A stretch of DNA of 64,000 nt from Galbula dea (Eukaryota; Chordata; Aves; Piciformes; Galbulidae). This document shows positions 45,058 to 56,800 of this stretch, piece after piece. Numbering within the stretch: position 1 is the first letter of the stretch; every line of letters begins with the position of its first letter. Under the pieces are notes generated by a model, which ran no database searches, was not told the DNA's origin, and worked only from the letters and a program-made list of their open reading frames with translations. The position numbers were made by a program, and so were the translations under genes. The stretch spans positions 248,001 to 312,000 of the forward strand of contig VWZX01007454.1 in assembly GCA_013399015.1 (NCBI GenBank), in the 5' to 3' direction.

Positions 45058-46079
45058 TTTTGGCATTTGCTAAACACTGCTTGCACACTGTCAAGGCTTT
45101 CTTTTTGTCCCCTGCCCTCAAAAATCATGTTAAGAAGTTGGAAGATGTTGGGAGAGACCACAACTAGGACAGTTGACCCAAAATTACCAAAGGGATATAC
45201 CCTACCATATGACACCACAGTCAGCAATAAAAGCTTATAAAAAGATTTTTACACTATACTATACACTATGCACTACTACACAACATTGTATTTGGATCTA
45301 CTTGTATGTAACAGGCTTTAAAAAGAAAAATACCAACATTTTAATGCCAGAAGGAAATATATCAATTATTTAGTCTGAACTCCTGCAAAACATTGGGAAA
45401 GTACTGCATCAAAACCATGTAATGGGGGTTGACAGAATCTCAGCCTTAATAAACAAAATCCTTTTTGAAAAGCCTCTCTGTCTTGGAGACAGGTGAGAAC
45501 TTTTACTATTTGTTTTCCTCCCTTGCATCACTGACTGAAATGCAAACATCTATACCATGCACATCTGAAAATGCATTTTTCCTTGCCTGTCTTTCATTCT
45601 TACATTAAATTTTACAGGAAAGATTTTTCAAACTAATAACTGAAAATGAATGTGCATTCAGAACTAGTCTAAAGTTCTATTTTAAATTGACATAGATTTT
45701 CTACTACAGTATCAAAGCATCTGGAAGCCTGCTTAACATTACTTGGACTTCTAGTAAATGTAAATCACTTCACCATGAACGACCACAGATTGCTAAGACA
45801 TTAATTCAGCAGACGTGATATTTCAACAGGAAAACTAAAAATTAATCCATTTAATGGCATTTAACCATTTTCTTCTTATGTAAATATGCTAAGCCAGTAT
45901 TCAAACCCCAGTATGTTCCACATTTCAGTCAGAACTGCCTGATTTGTTGACTTGGATTACTATCACTAAACTCCAAACAATGAGAATAGCTGTCACAACA
46001 TAGCAATGCTTGACTGCACTATTCATTAAGGGAATATAGACAAGGGAGGTTAGAGGAAGCACTAAGAAGCTAGCATAGA

Positions 46080-47870
46080 AAATCAGAGAAATACAGAATG
46101 TTAGGAGTTGGAAGGGACCTCAAAACATCATCTAGTCCAACCCCCCCTGCCACAGCAGGATTCCCTAGACCAGGTCACACAGAAGCGCATCCAGATGGGT
46201 CTTGAATATCTCCAAGAGAAGGAGACTCCACAACCTCTCTGGGCAGTCTGTGCCAGTGCTCTGGCACCTCAACTGAGAAAAAAATTTTTCTTGTACTCAC
46301 AGGGAACCTCTTATGCTTCAGCTTACAGCCATTGCCCCTTGTCCTGTCACTGGGCTTCAGCAAGAACAGCCTGACCCCATCCTCCTGACACTCACCCTTC
46401 ACATATTTAAAAGCATAAATGAGGTCACCCCTTAATCTCCTCTTCTCCAAGCTAAAGAGACCCAGCTCCCTCAGCCTTTCCTCAGAACGAAGATCTTCCA
46501 CCCCCTTCATCAGCTTGGTGGCTCTGCACTGCACTCTTTCAAGCAGTTCCCTGTCCTTCTTAAACTGAGGGGCCCAGAACTGGACACAAGATTCCAGATG
46601 CAGCCTCACCAGGGTAGAGTAAAGGGGGACAAGAACCTCTCTTGACCTACTAACCACACCCCTTCTAATACACCCCAGAATCCCATTGGCCCTCCTGGTC
46701 ACAAGAGCACACTGCTGCCTCATGGTCACCCTTCCATCTACCAGGATCCCCAGATCCCTTTCCCCTTCACTGCTCTCCAATAGCTCAGTCCCCAACCTAT
46801 ACTCATACATGGGGTTGGCCTTTCCTAGGTGCAAAACTCAACACCTGGCCTTGTTGAATTTCATTCAGTTTCTCCCTGCCCAACTCTCCAGCCCCTCCAG
46901 TATGTCAGCCACTCTACCCAGTTTAGTGTCATCAGCAAACTTGCTGACAGTGCACTCTGTTCCCTCATCCAGGTCGTTAATGAATAGATTGAAAAGTACT
47001 GGTCCCAGTACTGATCCCTGAAGGACTCACTAGACACAGGTCTCCAACTAGACTCCATCCCTTTTACAACAACTATAGACTGAGTCTTAATGCTCATATC
47101 CTGTTGTGCTCAGAATTTATGGAATTGATGTTATCTACCTGTTCCAGAAGGTTAATGGGGTGTTTATCTTTCTCCCTCATTCCTAAGCATGTTGTACCAT
47201 GGATCCTCCAGGTTATGAGTGCTTGGATCCAAAAAGTTTCATCATCAGTTTTATGGTAGTTTCTTCCTCAACTCCTGAGTACTTAGTTGGAGAGAAATCA
47301 GAAGAATTAAATATTGCTCTTCCTGCAAGGAATAACACCATATTTGTTCCTTAGAGATGGCTTTGTCCACTTCCTCAACCTACTGGATGGTAACAAACTT
47401 GCACCACAGCATCACCCCTACTAGCCTCTCCTCCGATTCTGCCAAACTCTCAGCCAGTCATCCCTTCCCTAGAAGAGATCTATGTGTCCAAGCTACACAG
47501 TGGAGGGCAGCCCAGTCCTTCCCATTCTTTGCCTGTGTTTCCTCCTGAGCTTGCATCCACCTACTGCAGCAAACACCGGCCATGTAAATTCTCCCACTAT
47601 CTCTTGGTTATCTGAGTGATGGAGTTTCGTAAGTGAACAGGTAATTCAATTTTCTCCTGCTTATTTCCCAGGCTGCACACATTTATGTACATTTGAGGCA
47701 GGTGTTCCTTCACTCCATTGCTCTTGTAGTCTCTCTTGTTCCCATCAGCCTGCACCCTGTGCTTTAGACCTCTGCCTACCATTATCTCACTCAACCATGG
47801 GTTATAATCTCCCTCCTCTGTGGTTCCTAGTTTAAGTTAGCCAATGGAATGCAGCAGGAATCTGGCCAGT
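46080..47870 (-). mobile_element. Long CR1 LINE with RT end and endonuclease-region remains
   Basis: Minus-orientation CR1. From the 3' tail at 46080 the minus strand gives a 219-codon open stretch ending at 46175, with [75 protein letters not shown] and [12 protein letters not shown]. Further 5' (46860-47100) come the FADD-x-KLG region and KGMESSWRPVSS. At 47597-47794 the minus frame reads LPQMYINVCSLGNKQEKIEL, the start of the ORF2 endonuclease domain. The palm/fingers part between is missing or unrecognisable, so I treat this as one internally deleted element; two adjacent insertions are the alternative. Confidence 0.82.
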
Positions 47871-49224
47871 ATCATCACTTTTTTTTTCTACTGAGACACC
47901 TCAGCTTGGGGTAAGAAGTGCCCATGGGCTAGAAATGTCTAGCTTAGGCTAGGCATCAGTGTTTAGGTAGCTAACATTACACAAAATGAAACCCAAACAC
48001 AGAGCAATTCCTGTGAACAAAGGGTGCATTCTGGCCTCCACGAGTCAGTTACACCAGTATGTTCTCAGCTCATCATTAAAGCTGAAGCTTTACATGAGTC
48101 ACACTCCTTTAGTACACTGATCATTTAAGAGGCCAAAGCTGAATCTAGGTTTCTTTAAAACAATGATGGGACAAAAATGTCTGGTTTAGTAGGCCTATTC
48201 AGAATCAATCTTTACCTAGTTTTGTAGTTAAAAATTTACCAAATGGTATTGTCAACAATATACAAGAATCCTTCCTGAGAAAGAAAGGCTTAATCAGAGG
48301 TAAACTTAGGAAATTGATGGTATTTTATATGGAAAAAGCAAGTAAACAAACAAAATAAGGCAACAAAATTTATGCTAAACAAGGCAGTCAAGGTGGGGGA
48401 ATTTCTTTAGTTTTCTATTTGTAGGGCTGCACAAATGAAAAGTAATTCCAAGAGAAGAGAAAAGCTAAAAATAACTGGCTTCCAGGTGAAAGTGTGTTGA
48501 CAAGTTCTTGCTTTTTGCCTTTGACAAGTATTTGTCCTAAAGTGTCTAACATTCATATAAACAAAGGCATCCATGAAACCAAGGGTGATGGAATCCATCA
48601 CAGAAACCTTCACAGCAAATACCATGGTTTTTCATTTCAGCAAGCTGGACAAGCAAAGCAAAATTGGTCTGAGGGCAGACCTCAGGACCAATTGCAGAAG
48701 GCTGACAAGGGTAACACAGAACATTTGTCTGTTCCACCAGTGCAAGAGCAAACACTTTTGCAATCATTAGACCTGACAGAGGAAAAAAAAATGAGATTTT
48801 TACTAGGCTCTAGGCAAATTTGTTTGCTAGTATATCAGAATACCATACAGGCTGAAATTAAACAAATAAAGCTAAAGTGAAGAAAATGAGTGGAAAGCAA
48901 AATAAGAGCTGAAGGCTACAATGCAGCATATCATAATCAAAAGATAATTCATATATTTCCCTCTTCTTCAGGGCATACCATTTCAATGTGATGCAGACAG
49001 CCCTACAATTTCCAGTACTGCAAGGAGTGTAATTTTTCAGTATAGGCAAATAAATATATGAGAGCTGGGAACTTCACAAGCAACACACTGTGCAAGCATG
49101 GAAATTTGGATCAGTGCCAGCCTAGGGTCTCTGAATTCTTATGAGTTCTTACTGTGATTGTCAGGAGTAGATACAAAAACCTACAGTAAAAAATGCAGAT
49201 ATATATAATTTGTTCTAAGTATTT

Positions 49225-49385
49225 TGAAAGATTTTCCTCTCTAACACCTTCCAACTAGTGATTTTAATGCTGATACAAATTGCTGCTTTACAGTCTTAGG
49301 GAGATGTCTTGAAAATATATGGACATCTTGATGAAGCTGGGCAATGATGAAAATTACTTGGAGGGAATGAAAGAATACACTTTTC
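49225..49385. repeat. Direct duplication, left copy, flanking CR1 pair
   Basis: Host sequence immediately left of the CR1 pair. From 49247 it aligns with 51157-51303 at roughly 85 percent over about 140 bp, including the shared blocks CCTTCCAACTAGTGAT, TTAATGCTGATACAAA and AATGATGAAAATTACTTG, with small indels. It ends at the CR1 tail. Confidence 0.85.
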
Positions 49386-49745
49386 ATAGATGGAAAGGGT
49401 CACCAGAGGTCATCTAGTCCAACCTCCCTGCTCTAGGAGGGTCCCTTAGAGCATATCATTCAGGATTGTGTCCAGACAGTTTTTTTTAACACCTCCAGAA
49501 AAGGAGACTCCACAATCTCTCTGCTCAGTCATTCTCACAGTAAAAAAGTTCTTCCTCTTGTTATGCTTGACATCCTTAGCCAGATTTAATTCCAACTCAG
49601 CCTTGGCTTTCCTCATTGCATTTCTGCATACCCTGACAACGTCCTTAGATTTGTTCCAGGTTGTCTGTCCCTCCCTTCTACCTTTTGTGAACCTCCTGCT
49701 TAGGCCTGAGTTTTGACAGGAGTTCCTTTTCATCTAGGCAGGTCT
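49386..49745 (-). mobile_element. CR1 LINE, internally deleted, minus orientation
   Basis: The 3' tail at 49386 and the end of ORF2 (KNFFTVRMTEQ) are joined directly, in one open frame of 95 codons (49446-49733), to a far upstream part of ORF2: KSKDVVRVCRNAMRKAKAEL and ELNLAKDVKHNK. The whole RT core between these is absent. The 5' end faces the plus-orientation CR1 that starts near 49800. Confidence 0.85.
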
Positions 49746-49799
49746 TCTGCCCCTTTTGCTCACTTTCCTGCATGTGGGGATGTACTGTTCTTGTACCTG

Positions 49800-51128
49800 G
49801 AGGAAGTGATCCTCAAATGTTTAATGCTTGCTTTGCCTCTGTCTTTAACACGGAGGATGGGTTCCGCAGCACCCAGAGCCATCAGCTACTGACCCATGAT
49901 TATGAGTATGTTAAACTTCTACCTGACCCTGAAGTAGTGCAGGACTTGCTCCTCCAGATAGATCCCTGTAAATCTATGGGGCCCCATGGGATCCATCCAA
50001 GGGTACTTAAAGAGCTGGCAGATGTCATTGCAAGTCCTCTCTTGATGATTTTTCAATGCTCTTGGGAATCTGGGGAGGTCCCAACTGACCGGAAGCAGGC
50101 AAAGGTCATCCTGATATTCGAGAAGGGTAACAGGAATGACCCTGGTAATTACAAACTTGTTAGTCTTACTTCTGTGCCTGGTAAAAATGTGGAGAAGATT
50201 ATTCTGGGAGCTATGGAAAAGCATCCAAAAGACAATGCAGTCATTGGTCATAGCCAGCATGTGTTCATGAAAGGGAAGTCTTGCTTAACAAACTTGATTT
50301 CCCTTTATGACAAGATTACCCACCTAGCTGACCAGGGGAGACCAGTGAGTGTCATCTTTTTGGACTTCAGTAAGGCTTTTGATAATCTCCCACAGTATCC
50401 TTCTGAACAAAATGTTGAGTATACAGCTAGACAAGAACATCAAGTGGTGGGCACACAACAGGCTGAGGGGTTGAGCTCAAAGTGTTATAGTAAATGGGGT
50501 TACATCAGGCTGGTGACCAGTGACTAGTGGTGTTCCACAGGGATCCATCTTAGAGCCAGTACTCTTCAATAGTTTTAGAAATGACTTGGATGCAGGACTT
50601 GAAGGTTTAACAAACAAGTTTGCAGACGATACTAAGCTGGGAGGAGTTGTTGATTCCAAGAAGGCAGAGAGGCCCCGCAGAGAGATCTGGATAGATTAGA
50701 GCACTGGGTGGCCACAAACCATAGGAATGGCTAAAATCACCTGGCCTGTTCAGCCTGGAGAAGAGGAGACTGAGGGGAAACCTCATTTCAGTTTCTAACT
50801 TCCCCACCAGAGAGGGAGGGGTAGGTGCTGATCTATTCTCTTTGGTGACCAGCAACAGGATCCAGGGGAATGGCATGAAGCTGTGCCGGGGGAAATTCAG
50901 GTTGGATGTTAGCAAGAGGTTCTTTACCCAGAGAGTGGCTGGAGCATTGGAACAGTCTCCCCAGAGATGCAGTGATGACACCAATTCTCTTGGAATTCAA
51001 GAAGCACTTGGACAATGCTCTTAGACACATGGTGTGACTTTGGGGTTGTCGTGTGCAAAAATTGGAGCTGGACTCGATGATCCTTGTGGGTCCCTTCCAA
51101 CTCAGGCTATTCTGTGTGATTCTGTGAA
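49800..51128 (+). mobile_element. CR1 LINE with reverse transcriptase remains, plus orientation
   Basis: Plus-orientation CR1. An open stretch to 50527 reads NACFASVFN, SMGPHGIHPRVLKELADVI, SPLLMIFQCSWESGEVPTD, NDPGNYKLVSLTSVPGKNVE, KGKSCLTNLISLYDKI and VIFLDFSKAFD (first catalytic Asp of RT motif A). After further breaks come a FADD-like region with KLGG near 50620-50645, [20 protein letters not shown] and the tail ATTCTGTGTGATTCTGTGA at 51128. The 3' consensus differs from that of the minus element beside it, so the two belong to different subfamilies. Confidence 0.9.
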
Positions 51129-51303
51129 TATTAACCAACTTTCTTGGACTCCTTAAACCTTCCAACTAGTGATGTTAATGCTGATACAAACAGCTGCTTT
51201 ACAATCTTAGAGACAAGATGTCTTGAAAAGACAGGTGGACACCTTGATGAGGCTCCACAATGATGAAAATTACTTGAAAGGAAAGGATACCTTTTTCATT
51301 GAT
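51129..51303. repeat. Direct duplication, right copy, flanking CR1 pair
   Basis: Right-hand counterpart of 49225-49385. It starts where the plus CR1 ends. The clearest similarity begins at 51157 and runs to about 51303. After that the sequence is unique. Confidence 0.85.
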
Positions 51304-52699
51304 AAAGCTACTTCAGCTGAATTCTGCAAACCCATTCTGTTTAAAATTAGTATCCCATATACAGAATCTACAGGAGTCAGTAGACCATTCCTCTACTACA
51401 TATGACCTCAATGGGGAGAAGAATCACAGAAGGGAAGTTTTCAAGCTGGAGGCATGACAAGATTCAGAGAAGGAGTTCAGCACAAAGCAAGTGGAGAAAG
51501 GGGGCAAAATAAGGTCTGGGAAAACATTCCTGCTTCCTTCTTAGTGACTGAAAACAAGCAGTTTGTTGTGTCCTGCGCTTGAAGGCAAGAGGAACTGGGA
51601 GGGAGTATGGTTCTATGTTGAATAGGAGGTTTGTTTTACGGATGGATTTTTGCTTCAGTGGGAAGCCATGGTTTCAGCAATCACCATGCAAAGCACCTCT
51701 CCTGAAAACTGCAAAACCACAGCCTCCTTTTTTCCTGCACTTTGACTAATGTATTTTTCTAAATCCTCTCATTTATTTATTTATTAGAACAGACAACTGC
51801 ATCCTAGGATATGCCAATGAGAGAACTTAACAGCTTCCCCCAGTCCTTGGTACCTGTTTGTATGGTCTAGCAAGTTGCACTTGATCACAGAGTATTATTA
51901 AGGAAGCTCTGGCCTTCCCATTAGGACCTGCTAATGCCACATATTGTCTTGTGCCTCATGGTGCATTTTAGTTTCTCTTAGCAACTCGTATTTAGATTGG
52001 GGGGTGCAAAATGTGTCAGAACAAATCTCCACTGTGTCTCTATGCTGTAAATAAAGGCACAGTAAAGACAGTTCTGCTTATGTCACAATACTAACTGTGC
52101 ATATCTAAGGAACGACTAGAACAATCTCTGCAGAAGGAGGACCAACATCTGCTCATTTCTTGTCATCCAAACAACTGCCAGCTCAATGTCCAAATACAGG
52201 CTGAACCTTAAAAAAAGTTTTGTAAGTGAAATGTTCTCTACAACACTATCTAATTCTGTTCTGTGATCCTCCCCCCTTCAGTACATGCGTAATTTGCAGA
52301 ATGAAGTACAGAAATTCACCACCCACCTTCCTCCCTCAGAGCAGTGCAGAGCAAATATAAGCATTTTTTGTTATGAATCTGTTTAAGAGTATCTGGACAC
52401 ATTCCTTGTTTTCCACCTACACCGTACCCTTCTGGAATGGGCTGCAGTCCCATTTATTACAGAAGCGAAAGTACTTGGAGTTGCTGCCAGAAAAGGATGC
52501 AGATGTCTGCTGCTCTGCTGATTAGGGCTCTGTCCTGGTGGTGGGTTGACATCAGTTTGAGTGCCTTTCAGAGGTTTCAAAAAGAAGGGAACAGAAAAGA
52601 GCATTTCCACTTCCTCGGTGTGTTCTTGAAAGAGAAGCTAAGGCAGAAATATCATCATCCGCAGAAGCAGCTCTCTGAAAGGACTGACCTCCATTGTAC

Positions 52700-53640
52700 T
52701 CCTTTGAAGTACAGACGGTAGCACACTGGGGTCCAGGAAATGATTCAAGGATGTAAATCCTGCATTAAACTTCATCAAGGCAAATTTCCAGCTGCTGAGA
52801 GACTTGCTGGGTGAGGCCCCCTGGGAAACTGTCCTTAGGCCCATGGGAACCCATCAGAGCTGGCAGTTCTTTAAGCATACTCTTCTTAGAGTGTAAGAGC
52901 TCTCCATTCCTCTGTAGAAGAAATGAAGCAGGGCAGGAAGGAGACCGGTGTGGGTGAGTAAGGACCTGCTTCTCAAGCTGTGGCACAAGAAGGAAATGCA
53001 CAGGCAGTGGAAGCAGGGACAATTGGCCTGGGGAGAGTACAGGGAAATGGTTAGGAAGTGTAGGAATGGGATCAGGAAGGCCAAGGCACAGAAGGAACTG
53101 AACTTGGCAAGGGATGCAAAAAAGAATATAAAAGGGTTCTATAAATACATTAACCAGAAAAGGAAGGCCAGGGTGAGTGTGCACCCTTTGATGAACAAGG
53201 AAGGAAAATTAGACACAAAGGACTTGGAGAAGGCTGAGCTACTTGATGAGTTCTTCATTTCAGTCTTTACTAGCAGCCAAGCTTCCCACATCAATGAAGA
53301 TTTGGTAGCCCTAGGTGAGTGTTGAGGGAATGAAGGACCTCTCACTGTAAGTGAAGAACAGGTTCGGGATCATCTACTGAAACTTGATTAGAACAAGTCT
53401 GTGGGCCCTGATGACATACATCCTAGAATCATAAGGGAATTGGCTAATGTAACTGATGTAGGTGCAGGACCACTCTCCATCATATCTGGCAAGTCATGGA
53501 GGTCAGGTGAAGTCCCACGTGACTGGAGGAAGGGTAACATCACCCCCATTTTATAAACGGTAAAAAGGAAGACCTAGGGAACTATAGGCCAGTGAGCCTC
53601 ACCTCTGTGCCTGAAAGATCTCTTACCCCCAGGAACTGGA
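52700..53640 (+). mobile_element. CR1 LINE middle part, plus orientation
   Basis: Plus-orientation ORF2 segment: ANFQLLRDLLGEAPWETVL and GTHQSWQFFKHTL (end of the endonuclease region, about 52780-52890), QWKQGQLAWGEYREMVRKCR, KELNLARDAKKNIKGFYKYI, KAELLDEFFISVFTSSQAS (to about 53290), [20 protein letters not shown] and [19 protein letters not shown] (to about 53550). Frame breaks begin at the stop near 53323. The 3' half and tail are missing: the element stops against an opposite CR1 piece. Confidence 0.88.
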
Positions 53641-53850
53641 ATTCTTAGGGACCAGTCTTAGCAGTATAGACTGAAGAAAAGAAGGCATTCAGGAACTCCA
53701 CCTTCTCTGTATCCTTTGTCACCAGTGCACACACCTCATTCAGCCTACATTTTCTCTAGTCTTCCTTTTCCTACTGATGTACTTGAAGAAGCCCTTCTTG
53801 TTGTCTTTAACATCCCTTGCCAGATATAATGCCAAGAGTGCCTTTTTCCA
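53641..53850 (-). mobile_element. CR1 LINE middle fragment, minus orientation
   Basis: Minus-strand ORF2 piece reading [29 protein letters not shown], then ALVTKDTEKVEFLNAFFSSV and YTAKTGP. This is the same protein region as 53100-53290 of the neighbouring plus copy, inverted. It has neither a 5' start nor a 3' tail. Confidence 0.82.
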
Positions 53851-56800
53851 GAAACCTAGAGCACTTCCCTGGGCTGAGGATCTACAAGCAGGATGCAGGA
53901 CCCTCTCTGCATGCCCCCTGCCCAAATCTAGTACTTCAGTAGTCCTCAAACTCCTAGAAGACTCACTGTAACTTTGACACAATTTCCTGTGTATTGTCAT
54001 AATTTTTGGAAAGAACAAAGGAAATTCACTACAGAAATGCTCTTCCCTAGCAAGTAGAAATGCCTAGATCTGCCTCATGCCCCACTCCCTCTTGGAAGTG
54101 AACAAACACCTCAAAAGCAAAAGCCAAAAATCTTTCAAACACCCACCATGCAAAATCTTCACTCTGCACTTTGAGTGATGTCAAAAAAGTCTCCATGAAA
54201 GTTAAATTCCCACTTTTCCAAAGGACATGAGAACTGCAGGAAAAGTTATAACCACAGAGCCTGAGTCACCCTGCAAATGGAAGATTAGCTTTGGAGAGAT
54301 GAGCTGATTCACAGGGCAGTGGAATGACTGCTAAGATTATGTGCAACAGAGAAGGCAGAAACCTGGGGCGGGGGAGAGGACTGCCCCTTTCAACAGCAGC
54401 CTGTAGCTAGAGAGGAGTAAATAAAACATGAAACTACACTGGAAGCCAAACTATATACAGATCAATCTGCCTGCTCAAGACAAATGAACAAAGACTGGCC
54501 AGATGTTAACAGCTTATGTTCTCATTTCTCTAGGAGAAATGCCTGACATGAGCCTGTCTGAGCCATATGCTACAGAGTGGTCCAACATCACCAGTTCAGT
54601 CAAGATCCCCAGTGCGACACTGTAGTACAGATAATCAGAGGGTGAATGGCATTATATTGATGACAGAGAAGATACATGTTTTTGGGATGACTGAGAAAAT
54701 GAGAAAGAAAACTTAGAAGAGTAGTGTTAATCCTCATCTTGGACCCTTTCCTCCTTTTCTACAGAGTAAATTAACAATATGAAAAGAAGGCATAATTGTG
54801 ACTGTGTGACACCACATATGTTCTACACTTTGAGATTTGAAATCCAATCCTCTGATGTCATTTCTTTAACCCTTTTCTTAGGGAAAAGGTAACTCTCACA
54901 CTGCAAAGTTCCACTCTCCTCACAGCAGGATCTGCAACCTGCTGAAACTCAATCCTGAATCATCACAAAACCATCTGAAAGCAAGAATAAAGACAGGGAA
55001 AAGATGTCATGAACTTAGGTTTGACACAACCAAAATAATACAGAAATAATCACAATTAGGAAAATTAAAAAGAAAAAAAAATCCCAGTAAGTAAATGTAT
55101 CCATGAATAGACAACAGCACTGAACAAAACACACAAGAACACCTCAAAATTACTCTAATTTCCTGAACTAATTCCAGCTTTAATCATTCATAATGAAAGT
55201 GATAGGAGATGAACATATTTTTAAAATCAAACTTAGGTAATGACTCTGGTCCTGCACGTGCTAACTTCAAGCAGTTTAACAATTGTTTCACCTTCTTGAC
55301 TCCAGTGCTTGCAAATTTTTTTTCAGAGTGAATGGTTCCTCCTAAATCTGCATACTCTTCTGGGAAGGTTCATCATTCCAAAAGACAATCCATGACTTCC
55401 AGGATTTTATTTTAACCTTGATTCTTAGCAATCAAGACCCTGAATTTTGACAAACTGTTTCAGAAATTTTTATTTCAGTAAAGTGAGTTTATTGTTGTCC
55501 AATTTGGACAATATCACATTTTCCTATTACACATCTACATCATGTGCACAACTGCACCCACTTGTAAATTTTATCACTACACCATTAATCTTAATTTGAA
55601 AATATCCTGCAGTTGCCTGATGACTAGAAGATAATTAGATAGCTAATCAAAACTATTGTGTGGGGGGAATGCTTGCAAGTTAAATCACTGTTTAGAATCA
55701 TTTTTCATCCTTGTATTCATTTTCTAGAAGATGTGCACCAAAGCATAGCAAATCCCAAACCAGAACTAGGACAATCCTGTGATATAAGCAATAAAATCTT
55801 AATGTGCAATGCCAACATCTGTTACATTTTTTCAGTATAACCTAAAAGGGAATATTTTTAAGTCTGGATTAGTCTTTGTTTTAGATAAAGTGATGATTTT
55901 TATATCTGATCTATCAGGAAATTCTTAATTACATAGAGTTTCTCAGCCATGAGGTATCAGAGGTATAGAAGGTATTGATCATTCCACTCCTTCATCTTGG
56001 GTTGCAAATACCAACCTATATCACACGTGCACAATCTAAGTTTGAATTGGTTTTGTTCAAGAGGTCTGAATTTCAGCAAGGACTTATTCAGCTCTTGGGG
56101 ACTCTGGGGCCTTTTAGGCTAATAGTGAAGTGTAACTCCTTGGTGCAAGGTGACACAGCTATATAATACCACTCCACAGCTCCAATGCTCTGCAGCTGAT
56201 CTTCTAACCTCTTTTTTTTTTGTTTGTGTTTGGAAGCTAAAAAAAAAATTAAGATAATTATTAGGGAATAGAAGAAAAGGTGAAAAATATTGGATAAAAT
56301 ACTACTGCCATAAGAAAAAAAGTTTCCTAACATGGATGATGTTTGCACAAGAAGCCAAAAAGACACTTATGCATGCCCTTCAGAAAAATTCAGCAAGTGA
56401 CCACCTATATTCTACTGCCTAAATATATTCCTTTCAGATTCTGAAATTGCTTACTGAAAGAAATGTCTTGGTCTCTTCCATTTTAAATTACTGCACTGAT
56501 TTTCCCCCCTCAAACCACTTATAAACACCAGCAAAGACACAGTTTACATGAATTGTGTCCTTTGATATTAGTAGAAGTCATTTTCAGCCACTACCTTTCT
56601 GTGAAGAAATAATATATCAACTTGAATTATAGGAAAGTGTAATTACAAGACAGAAGAGGAATTCATTCTTCTTTGCAAGCTCGAGGGAAGTAAGTTGTTG
56701 CTAGGATTTTGGTCTAGAAATCAGGAAAGAAATGGGAACAGGGCAATATGAAGAAATAATTTGGGCACACCTATGCCTGTACTTCTGCTTTACAGGATGA

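Noticed and set aside
48407..48880. Overlapping open frames on both strands that looked like a processed pseudogene
   Set aside because: The translated frames gave no recognisable protein block in order, and both strands are open equally, as expected from chance in this composition.
49772..50527. 251-codon open frame as a host gene
   Set aside because: It is CR1 reverse transcriptase (SLTSVPGK and FLDFSKAFD motifs) in a decayed LINE, not a host protein.
55495..55511. 17-bp palindrome TTGTCCAA-T-TTGGACAA
   Set aside because: It has 8-bp arms only, no partner sites and no context; it is compatible with chance in 64 kb.
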